From the NCBI RefSeq assembly GCF_000283155.1, contig NW_004454173.1, positions 8,974,607-9,038,606 of the forward strand: a stretch of 64,000 nucleotides of DNA, in the 5' to 3' direction. Positions 36,336 through 48,646 of the stretch are shown one piece after another (position 1 is the first letter of the stretch; each line of letters opens with the position of its first letter). A program made the translations under genes and the position numbers. This DNA is from Ceratotherium simum simum (lineage: Eukaryota; Chordata; Mammalia; Perissodactyla; Rhinocerotidae). The notes under the pieces are model-generated. The model searched no databases, had not been told where the DNA came from, and saw only the letters and a program-made list of their open reading frames with translations.

Positions 36336-36659
36336 GATAATAGTTTTCTTAGCCTGCACATTTGATAGCTGACTGCAGGCCCTGAACCATTGATAGACCT
36401 AAACTATAAGAGAAGAGCAGTAGAACTGTATGCTTGTTGAAGCCAACAGGGACACACCTACATGAGATTCGTTTTTGTAAGGAATATTCTGGAGACTTAT
36501 CTCATTCCATACTCTAATTCAGTGATACTTTACCGATGGGGTTACTGCATATAAACTAATTTAAAATAAACATAATCCTAGAGGTTATAATTTTTAATGT
36601 AATTAAACTAGCACGCATTATGGATCTATTATAACAATATAAAGATGTATCTGGTTTCA

Positions 36660-37960
36660 GTAAATTTACAGTCTAGTGGGGATCACAGCTGGGTTAAACT
36701 AAAATGATGCAATGTCATGAATTAAGTGCACAGATACAAGTGCTGTGTAAAGGGCACAGTCATATATACTGCCTGGTGGGACAGGGATAGGCTTTGCAGG
36801 TAATGGGCTTTGCAGGTAGTGGGCTTTCCAGTGGGTCCTTACAGGACGAGCAGGACCTTGCCTGTTGGAAAAGGTCATTCCAGGGAGAGGGATTACTATG
36901 GGGAAGTGCACAGAGGTTTGAAAGTATGTGGCATGTTTAGAGAACAATAAGTATTTAGTAAAGCTAAGCACAGAGTACCTGGGAGATGTGCTTGGTAACC
37001 AGACTGGAAAGGTGGTTTGCGGGTGGTTTGGACAGGATCTCAAATGTTATAGTAATAGTTTGAGCTTTAATCTTTAGGCCATGGCGAATCCAGAATGTTT
37101 CACGCATGACTGTGGGTCTGGGGTTTATATGGCTAGTTCTGTTAGGGGTGAGTAGAATGGATTGGAGCTGTGGGGTTCTGGCAGTATCCAGCATAAGTGT
37201 GTGTGGGGGGAATAGTCAGTGTTCAACCATGTTTATGAAATGATCTCTGTCTGAACCTCACTCTCCTATAAGTTTATTAAAGTAGCCCAGCCCAGCTAAG
37301 TCCTCTCTACCAGAGACCCAAATTATATTTTTAGGAAATTGAGCAATTGAAAACTTGAATTAGGCTTTTTTAAAAAAAAGTAAAAAGTGAAAGGGAAAGG
37401 AGATGGAAGACAACGTCAGTTTGGAGGCCTGTGTAGCAGTCCATCCTGGGAAGGGTCTGACGAAAGGACTGCACTAAGGATGCAATGGTGGAGATTTGGG
37501 AGGTTTCAGAGGACTTTTGAAGAGGATAATGAGTTAAGTCTGAGGCCTGATAATTTTGGGAATGCCTATAAGACATCCTGGTGGAGAGATATGTGTCAGA
37601 TTAGAGTTTCAGCTTATAGACACGTCCTTGGTGGCCCTCAATGATGGCTGAAGCCATGAGAATACATAAAATATCTGAAGGAGTGCTTGTTAAAGTGGGC
37701 ATAGGGCCCAAACACAGAATCTTAAAAAATGTAAAAACTCTGAGAGGTGAGCAGAGAGGTGGAACTTTGAGCAAATGGTCGAAGTGATAGGAAGAAAACC
37801 CTAAATCAGAAGATTCTGGTGGTGACTTAGGATGCAGAAGGAAAACTTGAAGGATAAGGATGTGCGATGTGGGTTCTAGCTTGTCCAGAGGTTTGAGTGT
37901 TCTTATTTTAAATGGCCTTTCTGGGATCTGAGCGTGAGAGTCCTTGGGAGAAGATAGCTG
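36660..37960 (+). repeat. Old purine-rich interspersed repeat, copy 2 (longest)
   Basis: Landmarks include 'cattccagggagagggattac', 'agcacagagtacctgggagat', 'agctttaatctttaggccatg', 'agaatggattggagctgtggg', 'gtgtagcagtccatcctggg', 'aagacatcctggtggagagat' and 'gagagtccttgggagaag'. The order parallels other copies of the same dispersed family. The antisense and sense frames of 114-121 codons inside are low-complexity translations of the repeat. Confidence 0.6.
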
Positions 37961-37964
37961 GGTC

Positions 37965-40900
37965 ATTACCCCATAGATGGGGGGAAGTAGGCCTCAAGAA
38001 AATCCAACTTTCTTGTTCTTATTAACTGTTCACCGGGCAACCCTTTGACCCATAATTTCATCTGAAGTGGAGCCACTCCCAGATACAAGGTTGACTACTG
38101 TTCTATAGATGGAAAGTTGGTACTAGTTCCTGGGCCAGGAATAATCAGTATAATATAAAAGTTGGTGTCTTGATTTATCACATATATTATTGCTGGAAAA
38201 GCACATAGACGTCAGGCAGTCAAGACACAGCCCTGCCCTCTGGACCTCATATCACCCTGGGTTATAGAGTTGCATAGTGCAGTGCTGGACCTGACCGCCT
38301 AACTCAGGGCCCAATGCTCTTTTGGTATCTATTCTACCTCTCTGCCTTGCAGCCTCTGGCTGATTTAATTGGGGTAAACTAGTCTTTAAGTGTCTGAGCG
38401 TCTCTAGGTAAACTTTAGATATCATAAAGTCCTGGAATAGTATTTGGACTGTGGTGGCCTCACCAAGATGCACCAATAAGTGAGGCTCAGCTTGAAGCCA
38501 TCATCCTACCTTTTTCGTGTTTTACAGCATAGAATGACCCATGAAAGAAATTTAGCTCCCTGTGACTCTAATCTGATGCAGGCAGCTCTGTACTCTGAGA
38601 GATGTGCCCAGAGGAGGAACAGGTGTCTCAGGAGGCACAATTTTCTGGTAAAAGTGATCAGCACATAGCATGCTATGAAGTCAGAGCTTTATTTCGCAAG
38701 ACTTTGCAACCTGGTGCTCGCAATGCACGGGAATAAAAGCACCACCTTCTGTGCTTCAAAGTCCTACTTTTATAATCCTTGTTTGCTTTGCTAATCAAGA
38801 GACTTTCACAACTCCCTCTTGACCTAAATGTGTAAAATGTTGCCTGTTGTTTTGGCTCTTCTAATAGCTTTTGTTTGGCACATTCTGAATTTATAAGGTC
38901 AAATGTAATTAGCTCCAGATATCCAAGTCTCTGTTGGGAATAATTTCAAGCAGCAGTACATCTCCAAATCTACTTAAAAGTCTCCAACCTCTTTGCATCT
39001 TTCAAAAAATGTTTAAATTTCTAATTTGGCCTTGATTCTGGAAGCGTAAATGGGGAGAAGTTTGAGGGAGTAATTGGGCTGAGTCAGGTACTTGTGCTCA
39101 AGGCTGGTAATAAAGGAACTGTTTTCGGTGGACCTGTCATAGTTGTGTTTGAGATCAATACTCATGCCTGCCATGTGGAGCCAGACCTCTGGCTTTCACG
39201 GCTGCAGAGGTTTGGCCCCCTGTAATCTTCCCTTGATGTGCGATGATGATTGCCAAGTGGCATGCCTAATGCAGATGGCCTCCCATGCTTCAGTGCACAG
39301 CCCCTCTGGGTAGGGATGCTGTGCAGCAGAGCGATGTGGGCACGTAAGTGGGTGGAAACTTTCTAATGTGTCACAATAATAACAATGCAGAATCCTATTG
39401 CTGTTCAGCTTCCCCTAGAACTTCAGCCCACGCAGCAGCCTACTTGGTTCACAGTCCTATGTGAACGCTAGACAATTAGCAGCTGATAATGAAGAATGCC
39501 ATGGGAACCACTGGGAAAATAATAGCTTACTCAAAAGATATAATGAAATGAAATTAGCACAGACAGTAAAACAGACAATTTATGGTGGTGGTTCTTTTTT
39601 TTTTTTGGTAATTAAAAAGAACCAGTAAATACTTCTAGTAGAGAAATCTCAGAATCTATTAGACTCTTTACCTGTTTTGGAAGGAGATTTTATTCAGAAA
39701 TTAACTCCAGAGAAGCTTCTTAGCTTCTACTAAGGAATTAGAATGGGGGGAAGATGGCTATTTTATTTGAATACAATGATAATTTTGTTCAATTGTTGTT
39801 ACTAAATGGTTGTCACGTGGTCTGAACTTGAGAAAGGGACGCTGACCCTGGATGATCGGTTTTACCATTAGGGCTGTACAGTGTGCTCTTAGCTGAAATG
39901 CCAGTGGGTTCTGAGTGTTCCCAACGAATTCTTAGTAACAGGGTGAACTTGTATCTCTGTGGATGGATAACTTTCTGAACACAAGAAAATATTTATATTG
40001 TCTGAGAGATTGGGGTTTAATTTAAAGGGCCCTCAAATCTTCTTCCTATTTGTAGATGTCCCATACGCTGCTTAGTCTTTGAGCACAAAGCTCTATATAC
40101 TACTTTTTGGGGTCGAAAGTTGAAATTTGGAGAGTCTGTATAATAATTGTTTAAAAATATTTAATTGTTTTAGACTGCAAGAAAATGGTCTGTTTTTTTG
40201 ATGGTATTGGATTGGTGAAAAACAATTCTGTTAAAATTTCAGTCTCACTGTGTGGGCAGTCTTCTGTGAGCTAAAAAATAAAGAAGTTATAAACAAATCA
40301 AAATTCTGTTTCACTCCAAATGCTGTCCAAATGTGTTTGTTTTGGAGAGTTGAAGAAAGTTGGATATCTTTCTTCTAAGATATTTTATTTGTCTGAAGTA
40401 GACTTGTCTCTCAATTTCTCTCATTTATAAAAATATTCTCTTTTTGCTTGAAAGCTAAATTGCCACATTGATTCAAAAATCATTCCACCAAAATCATGTA
40501 AGTGTATATTCTCTGATGTTTCAACATGACATGCTTTTATTGGACATATGTTCCTAATTTTATTACATAATTATATTAAATTAAGTAATGTTCAAGTTAT
40601 AATGAATGATATCCATGCTAATTGATTAATTTTATTTGGCAAATGACATATAAATTGTACAAGGCCCATATATTGCTCAATAAATTCAGCAACATAAGCA
40701 TGCCATTAAAAATCCAACACTCTAAAAATATTGACCATAGGCGTATAAACCATCAATGTTACCTAATTCCTTTGCTTCTTTTCTATCTTCTTCCCCATCT
40801 GGGAAGACGTAGGAAAAAGGAGAGGTTAGGGACAGTGGAGAATAGCTGAAGTGTTTAGGGAAACTCAGACAAGTGAAGAAAATCTCAGTGTCCCTCTGTG

Positions 40901-42115
40901 GATTTATTGGTGCATTTCAGCCATTTTCATCACTAAATGCTGCTTCTGAGCTAACCATCTGAGTATTAAGAGAAAGGAGAGCAAGCTTGCTGATAATTCT
41001 TGGCTTCTAGAAGCGTGTGTGTGTGTGTTGATGCCAAGGGAGAATTTACATTTTGAACATGTAAAGCATACAGGTTAGGTTACTTAATTCTCAGAAAAAG
41101 ATGGACACCTTTCAACACACGTATATTACTATATTAAAGCTAGCACCCCATGTATACTCCCAAATGCTGTGTTCTCAAGTGTTTTGAGAAATGATTGGTT
41201 GCTAGTGACTCCATATGTTGCTATGTTTTATTTTGGAACATGTTAAAATCTCACTTAGGTTTCATTAAGCCAATTTTTTCCTATTTTTTGAAAGGCCTAT
41301 TTTTTCTTTCCAAAGAATTTGTTTGAATATGTAGTTAACATATCCTTGTTAGCTATAACTAGGAAGAAAATTTAAATGGAACTACCCATTTTCCTTACTT
41401 TAAATATATATAATTGTATATTTCATAGTATTACAAATTAAAAAAAATCATTGACTATCCATGAAGATTGAGGTTGTAATGCCTAACTAGCCCTAAATTT
41501 AGGACACTGGGAAAGTAGTATATGCTAAGGATCAAAGGCTTTGTTCTTTTATTTTTTAGTTCCAGAAACATCACTGTAAAAAAAAAAAAAGGGAAAATTA
41601 AACTCCTCAGTTTAACTTCTTCTGTACTAATTTTTTTAAGTGACATTTAATTTTGTAGTTAGTTGTAAAAACACAGCTAATGGTATAAATGAGTCTAATT
41701 GTTCAGATATTTTGAATTTATGCACTGAAGTCGCTGTATATGGAGTTGGCACATTGGCGTTCAACTCTTCCAAGTTTCTCATTTCTCACCTTCTGTTCTT
41801 TGTGGTGGTTGCGCAGAAAGTCTGAGCACACATTCTAGGTCAAGGGCCTCAACTCTTATTGTGCCGAAATTGCCTTTGAAAATATCTCCTTGTTTTGCAC
41901 AAGCTGCTGATATCTAATGCGATAGCTTTTATTGTCACCTCTTTGCCCGGGGACCAAAGGAGTCTGGGCTTGAGTCAACCTCAGTGATAGACACCTGTGC
42001 TGTACTCAGGTCACCTCTACTCTGGCTTTGTTCACTGTCCTTTTGGAGAGGCTTCTTGGGTCCTCAGGTTGATGGATCCGTGGAGGAAGAGGTAGACATG
42101 CCCAGGCAATCCTGA
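37965..42115. other. Repeat-poor 4-kb intronic block
   Basis: By eye no ERE, L1, LTR or MIR is evident over about 4.1 kb, apart from a possible MIR/L2 scrap near 38200-38280, a T-run at 39596-39606 and a short GT run at about 41017-41030. AT-rich segments with TAAT cores occur at 38840-38990 and 39440-39560. No splice-flanked coding exon was found. Confidence 0.45.
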
Positions 42116-42117
42116 AT

Positions 42118-42390
42118 TATTTTTTAATTTTATTTTTATTGAGATAATTGACGTATAATATTTTGTAAGTTTAAGGTGTACAATGTGTTGATTTGATACA
42201 TTTATATATTGCAGTAGGATCACCACTGTATTGTTACCTAATATATCATCATGTTACGTAATTATCATTTCTTTTTTTGTGGTGGTAATAAGATCTAGTC
42301 TCTTAGCAGCTTTGAAGTTTTTAGTACAGTACTGTTGTCTATAGTCATTACACTGAGCATTAGATCACTGCTGGAATTCTGAGGTGTACA
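42118..42390 (-). repeat. L1 3' untranslated region (antisense)
   Basis: 'tttttattgagataattgacg', 'tataatattttgtaagtttaa', 'ggtgtacaatgtgttgatttg' and 'agtactgttgtctatagtcat' are diagnostic of antisense L1 tails. Confidence 0.85.
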
Positions 42391-43489
42391 AGTTTAGGCT
42401 TAAGTTAGGGACTTCTGCTGCATAACTATGCTTGAGAATCATAGAGACAACTCCAAAGTCATGCCACTTTTTAAAGGGATGAATGAAATTGAAGTTACAT
42501 CACTGAAAACAGAACTTACAGGTTGATGGATACTCAAAGATGGAAGGGGTTTATACGTGAGTAAAGTTTTAGATTTATCTTGCACTCTCCTGATGTTTTT
42601 AATGAGATTCCTCACGTTCCTCAGAGTGGTACCAAGAAAGCTTATTCCTGAGAAATTATAACTTTAATTTTTAATTATTTCTACTGTCATTGCTCAGTTA
42701 ATTCTGATTTCCCCCTTTATCATTTTGTTAAATAAATTTTCAGCTTCCTCTCATCTTATGTCTAATTCTTGTGAGTCAGATGGCTGCAATTGGTTAGCCT
42801 TTGTTTTCTTTTACTTCTTCAACAACTATGGAATGAAATTTACAAACATCTAGTGACTGTGTGACATGCAGAGGCTTCTCTATTTATGTCATTGTATGCT
42901 CTGTCTTCTCCTTGAGCCACTGCTTGAAAAATCAACAGATGGGACTATCCAGTGGAACGTGAGAGACATATTTAACTTTGAGGAAGTTTTCGATATGAAC
43001 TATGGGATCGAACTTCACAGCCATCTGATTTCCAATTTAGTAATTACTGGAATAATTAGATGAGTTACTCTGCAGATGGCACTTAAGTTCTTGACATATG
43101 TGCCCTTGTCATCTGTAGCAGATGATACATGTAATGCTTGTTCTTCACTATAGCATTTGTATATATGGGATGCAAAATGACTTGAAGCTTCCCCGCCAAG
43201 GTCTTTAATTTTGCTTAGACTCAAATGCAGCATCAAACCCTCTTTGGCTTCTACTGATAGAGCTGTTGGCTTGCTGTGTTCAGTGTTACACGTCAATGGT
43301 AGAGTCTGGGCTGACTTAAATTCTCATAACCTATAATATTTAAACTTTATTTTTAATTTTAAATATTGAACAGTAAAATTACAGAATGTTTAAACATGAA
43401 GAAAATCACTTTCAAACCCAATCTAAGAAACCTGTTATTTTTTCCTATGTTTCCTTTCAGTCTTTATTAAAATGATATATTTGTAATTT

Positions 43490-44040
43490 AAACTTTTTTT
43501 GAGCTAAAATTCATATTCCATAAAATTCACACCCTCTTAAAGTGTACAATTCAGTGGTTTTTACTATATTCACAGAGTTGCGCAACCATGGTCACTATTC
43601 AATTCCAGAGTAATATCGTTATCTCAGAAAGAAAACCCATACCCATTTACAGTCATTCCTTATTTCTCCCTCCCTCCATCTCCTGGAAACAACAAATATG
43701 CTCTATGGATTTACCTATTCTGGACATTTCATATAAATAGAATCATACAATATGTGGCCTTTTGTGTCTGACTTCTTTCATTAGCACAATGTTTTCAAGG
43801 TTCATCCATGTTGTAGCATGTATCAGTACTTCATTTTTTTATTGCAGAATCATAGTTCATTATGTGGATATACTACATGTTGTTTATCAGTTGATGGACA
43901 TTTGGGCTATTTCCACTTTTTGGCTATATGAATAATACTGTTATGAACATTCATGCACATGTTTTTGTGTGAACATATGTTTTCAGTTCTCTTGGATATA
44001 TACCTAGGAGTGGAATTGCTGGAATTTTAAACCACTTTTA
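43490..44040 (-). repeat. L1 3' untranslated region (antisense)
   Basis: 'agtgtacaattcagtggtttt', 'agttgcgcaaccatggtcact', 'ataaatagaatcatacaatat', 'catccatgttgtagcatgtat' and 'atacctaggagtggaattgct' give the standard order of an L1MB/L1MC-type tail. Confidence 0.9.
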
Positions 44041-44559
44041 AAGAGGACAGTTTATGTGCAACCCTGGTTAATCAATACTTACAAGTCTGTGGTGCTGCCG
44101 ACTTAGCCGTTTTCTACTATACTCTACTCAGGTAGAAAGTATGCGAGCTCACCCACAGTTTAACAGAGCATTTGACTAGCAGCCCTCATGCGCCTTTTCC
44201 AACTTCCCACTAAGTACCCACAAACACATAGAAAAAGATGAAATTTGAAGTGATAGATTCTGGGAGGAATATGAACTCTGCTGACTTGCCAAACTGAGCT
44301 TTCTGTTTGCATTAACTACATTTGTACTTATTCCTAGTGTTCTCCCCCATCCAACTAGATGGAAGGGAGAAAGACAGTATCTTCCTCCACTGTCTCCCAC
44401 TGACTCAAATATTCAGAGTTTACAGTAGTGAGTATGGTGTAGTGGTTAAGAGCACACTTTCACCTATTTAGTTGAATGAAAATGCGTAGGCTGTATTTAA
44501 GAAGATCTGTCAGAATGCAGAGGAATAAAACAAAGAGGGAAAAAAAAGTTGGTAGCTGA

Positions 44560-45510
44560 AGAAATAGTAACCCAGTTTTAAGATAGAAACAAGAACAGTT
44601 GGAACAGAAGAAATTACTAAAGATATAATTGAAGAAAACTCTCCAAAGCTTTAAAAAAAAGCCATGGATATGTTGATGAAAAGTCTGAGTTCCAGGAAAA
44701 ATCAACAAAAGATACCAACAAAAAGACACATTCTGGTAAAATTTTTGTGTTAAAAATTCTAGAAGTATTTAGACTAAAAAATTCTGTTGCCCACGCAGTA
44801 ACAAACAGTAAGCTGCAGCATCACACTTATTTATGAAACATTAAAGATTAACAGGTAATGGAGTAATGTCTACTCAATTTTGAGGAGAAAAAAATATTGG
44901 CACCTACTTAAGAATTTTATACCCATTCATAGTTAAGTCACTGCTACACCAATTATTACTAACAAAAATATTTTCGTGTCTAAAGAGCAGAGTTATTTTG
45001 AACAACACAATCCTCTGCCCCATTTTTTGTTGCATCTTTGGAGATTATATTGAATGATCTCTTCATATTGTCTTCAATCTGGAATCTGTGAATGTTTTTA
45101 AATTAAATGTGTTGATATCAGCATATGAAATAGTATCTCAATGATGGTAAAAATAGTTAAGAAAAAAATTATAAGAAAAATCATCCAAATCGTTAACAAT
45201 GATGGGTTGTGAGATTCAACATGATCATTTTCTTACATTTTCTCGTAACTTTCAAAATATTCTACTACATGCAGGAATTACTTATTTTTTCTTTAAAGTC
45301 TCTAAAAATAATGTTTTTCATCTAATAAAAATATTTTGTAAGCCAAAAAGGTAAACTCAATACAGACATTTAGTATTTGCCCAGTAGTCAAAATGACTGG
45401 AAGGAAGTGCACAAAGTCTTCACAGTGGTTGTCTTCATCTTTTTCCATATTTTGCAGATTTTATGTAATGAGCCTTATGTTGCTTTATAATGGAAAAATA
45501 TACTTTATTC
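44560..45510 (+). repeat. L1M end of ORF2 and 3' UTR (sense), eroded
   Basis: 'gacacattctggtaaaatttt' and 'agaattttatacccattcat' match the end of an old L1M ORF2 and its 3' neighbourhood. 45100-45310 and 45400-45500 continue with L1-like 3' motifs. Many stops are present; nothing encodes an enzyme. Confidence 0.6.
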
Positions 45511-45704
45511 AAAAATAAAAATTTAATTTCATTAATGAATGGCATTATTAGGTACAAATGTTTCTGCTTATGAAGGATAGATGAACCCTCTTTTTCCTAA
45601 GAGCGGATCTTAAGTAAATCATATCCTGTGTTGTTAGTGTTACTGACCCACTTGAGGTATATATTTTCTTTCCAGATGTTTCATTGATAGGTACATTTAT
45701 CAAT

Positions 45705-46985
45705 GTGTTGTAACACAGAAGAGTTCAACATTTATTCAGGCATCACATATTTATAGCATGCCTATCCTATCCTAGCTACTGAGAGTACAATGAATAACTG
45801 AGGCATAGTCCCAAACTCTTTTGAAGTTTAAAATTTAACATTTGAAAAAGCTGTCAAGGGCTCAGTGGGTGGGAACACACAGTAGAAGCATCCAGCCTGG
45901 TCCAGAGGAACAAGAAAGGCTTTCAGAGGAAGTACAGTATCAGAGTTAGCCAGAAGAGAGGGGAGCAGTCGTCCAATGGGGTTGAAATAGCCTATCCAAA
46001 GGTCTGGAGGTGAGCTATGTTTGGGGAACCAGAAATAGATGAATACACAGGCAACAAAGAGTTAGATGTTGGGGAGTGATGAGTGATAAATGCTGGAATC
46101 AGTAGCTAGGTAATGAAAGGTCTTGGAAACCAAGTTAAGGAATGCAGATTTTGTCCTATGGGTAATGGGAAGCCATTGGAGGGTATATTACTTTCCTAGG
46201 GTTACCGTGAAAAATTACCACAAACTTGAGGGCTTAAAACAACAGAAATTTAATCTCGCACAGTTTTGGAGCCCAGAAATCCCAAATCAGAATGTCAGCA
46301 AGGTTGGTCCTTCAGGAATCTCTGAGGGAGAATCTGTTCCACGACTCTCCCCTAGCTTCTGGTGGCTGCCGGCAACCCTCAGCATTCCTCAGTTACAGGC
46401 TTCCTAACTCCAGTCTCAGCCCGTCTTCACATGGCTTTCTTCTCTCGGTGTTTTCTCCTTTTCAGTCTCTTATATAGGCACTTATCATTGAATTTAGCGT
46501 CAATCCCAATCCAGGACGATCTCTTCTCGAGATCCTACTCTAATTACACTTGCAAAGACCTTTACTTCAAGTAAGGTCACATTCTGAGACTCCGGGTGGA
46601 TGCATATTTTGGGGGCCACAATTCAACCCACTACAGAGGGCTTTAGGACAGCAGTTGAGCAAATCAGACTTGTGTTTCAGAAATATGTATTTCAGAAATA
46701 TATATTTCTGGCCACTGTGTGGAGAAGGGATTTGAGGGGGTAAGGCTAGGCACATGGAGGTCAGTGGGAGTCTGGGTAAAGGATGCTGGTGACTTGGGAG
46801 GTAAGAAAGTGGAGATGAGTGTAGGAAATATTTTGAAGATGGTTGGTTGTGAAGGGGAAAAGGGAGAGGGCACCTGGTGGAAAGGGGGTGCTTTTAAAGG
46901 ATGGGAGATAACTTGGTGCATTTTTAATGCAGATGAGAAAGATGTTGTATCTACAAGGGGGAGTAGTTGTTGAAAATACAGGAGT
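45705..46985 (+). repeat. Old purine-rich interspersed repeat, copy 3, split by an LTR
   Basis: The left part ends 'ttttgtcctatgggtaatggg' + 'aagccattggaggg'. The right part resumes at 46636 with 'gagggctttaggacagcagtt', 'agcaaatcagacttgtgtttc' and 'ggccactgtgtggagaaggga'. A small tandem duplication of TTTCAGAAATAT lies at 46675-46710. Confidence 0.65.
46184..46635 (-). repeat. MLT1-type MaLR solo LTR (antisense) nested in an older repeat
   Basis: Antisense order: 'tatattactttcctagggtta', 'aaattaccacaaacttgaggg', 'agaaatttaatctcgcacag', 'cttgcaaagacctttacttc' and 'gccacaattcaacccactaca'. GAGGG flanks both sides exactly (46179-46183 and 46636-46640), and the host repeat reads continuously once the LTR is removed. 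Confidence 0.9.
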
Positions 46986-47154
46986 GAGGGGCAAAAAGAT
47001 AGAGATAATTGTTTTGATGAAAGGGAGATGAAGTCTGAAGCACAGACTGCACACAAAGCGGCACTTCCATCCCATATTTGACTGTTCATAGATATTATAA
47101 CAGCTCTGTAAAGATGATGATTGTGATGATGAGGAAGATGGTTACCCCTGTTTG

Positions 47155-47390
47155 AGAACTCTGTGTGCCAGGTGCCACATAGATTATTTTCCATGTGTTA
47201 TTACCTCATTTAATCTTTGCTGTAGCTGTATTTATTATCTCCTTTTAGTGTTTAAGAAACTGCAGCATAGAGAGGTTAAATAATCTGCCCCAGGCCACAC
47301 AGATAATAAGTGGTAGAGTGATTTCCTCCCAGGCAGTGTGACTGCTGAACCCGTGTCAGTAAGCACCATTACCCGTGCTGCCTCTGAAGG
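47155..47390 (+). repeat. MIR SINE (sense)
   Basis: 'gaactctgtgtgccaggtgcc', 'acctcatttaatctttgctgt', 'agagaggttaaataatctgcc', 'ggccacacagataataagtgg' and 'gtgactgctgaacccgtg' follow the MIR core. Confidence 0.8.
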
Positions 47391-47814
47391 GAGAGGGAAT
47401 AATCACTATGTGCATAGTTATTTTTCATGGAATATGTTGGCTTTGATAGCAGGCACTATTATTATTTTGCAGACTACAAAGCTGTAATCTTGCCTGCTAT
47501 TTTTTTGTTTTGTTTTGTTTGTTCTTTCATTGCCTTGCCACTAGATTGATTCAGTGAGGCAGTACCATTTATTTTCTTTATCTTTTCACGGAGTTGGGAC
47601 TGGTTTGATTCATCCTTTCTCTGTTTAGCTAGATGGTAGAGTGAGGTGAATATTATCCCTTCATATTATTAATCCACATATTAAACCTACTCAAGGATTA
47701 AAGCTGCTCCTAGGAGATTCATTTTCATAAGCTTTCATATAAACCTAACTCCCTTGAATAACTTATTGACACCTGCTCTGTAATTGATTCCTTTATACAA
47801 GTTGACTTCTGGGT

Positions 47815-47920
47815 TTCTTTACTAAATGTTGTCTTGGCTCAAATGTCATTTCCTCAGAGGAGTCTTCCCTCAACCCTGAACTAGCTCTGGTCTCCCTGTT
47901 ATATGCACCTCATAGCTGAA
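47815..47920 (+). repeat. L2 fragment (sense)
   Basis: 'tgtcttggctcaaatgtcatt', 'tcctcagaggagtcttccctc' and 'aaccctgaactagctctgg' are L2 3'-region motifs. Confidence 0.7.
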
Positions 47921-48620
47921 CTCACTGGCTGGGACTCTTTAAGGCATACTGGGTACCACTTAACCAGGGTCATTTAAAGCTCAGAGTGTTCTGATGAGGA
48001 GGAAGAGAAGGAGGAAGATGGAATTTCATCTTCTAAAATTCTAAAATATTAGCAGTCAAAGTATAATTCTAATTTCTCAAATGGATGGCATGGATTAGGA
48101 AAATTCCTAATTGTCACTGTTGATAATCATCGTCATATTGCATAGTTGGACTTGCAAAGATGTGTCCAGAAAATGACTTTTGCTCCAGTAGCTAATATTG
48201 ATAGATGTATTTGTCTGAAAGTTTGTTTCAAGGGATTACTTTTTAAGCTTAGGCAGCTTAATTTTTAAGAGACTTAGTTTTATAATTCTGGTCAACCATT
48301 TCCAGCTCAACTCATTTGATGGATATCTCTCTTATAGTTTGAGTGCTTGAAGCTGAATATTAGGCTGAGCATAGGAGTGAGATGAGTTATATTCCAGGTA
48401 GAAGAAACCACACGTGCAAAGGTATGGAGGTCTGTCCTCTGATGAACCAGCCTAGCGGGATGGACTAGGCAGCAGTCCTTTTCCTTTCCCCTGTACACGG
48501 TCCTGTGGATGGCAGCACAAGTCAGGACTTGTAGAGTATTTGCCACTCATTAATAAAGATTCCGAATAACTTTGATCATTTGTTAGAACCAAAAGTTGGG
48601 TCACTTTAGTTGTGATGATA

Positions 48621-48646
48621 TTTTTTCCTTTGTGTTCTTTTGCCAG
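48621..48646 (+). promoter_or_regulatory. Splice acceptor of the synaptotagmin exon
   Basis: A pyrimidine-rich tract (TTTTTTCCTTTGTGTTCTTT) runs into TGCCAG, with no AG between the tract and the splice junction. The first two exon bases (TC) complete a codon whose first base lies in the upstream exon. If that base is G the residue is valine, which matches the valine I recall at this place in SYT14. Confidence 0.8.

Larger units (their letters stand above)
1..48646 (+). other. SYT16: Inferred upstream intron of SYT16
   Basis: No second exon with family similarity, no CpG-rich promoter and no start exon was recognised here, so this is best read as the intron before the transmembrane exon. The open frames inside it are short, mostly in repeats, and lack codon or homology support. 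Stretches where I recognise essentially no repeat include about 1-1180, 5040-7270, 10330-11200, 19560-22100, 28800-30870, 34100-34980 and 37960-42115. The intron assignment is an inference from the single exon; an unrecognised alternative first exon could lie here. Confidence 0.6.

Noticed and set aside
46664..47194. A 176-codon minus frame rich in Pro/Ser/Phe
   Set aside because: It is the antisense of an old purine-rich repeat; stop codons are rare there because of base composition.
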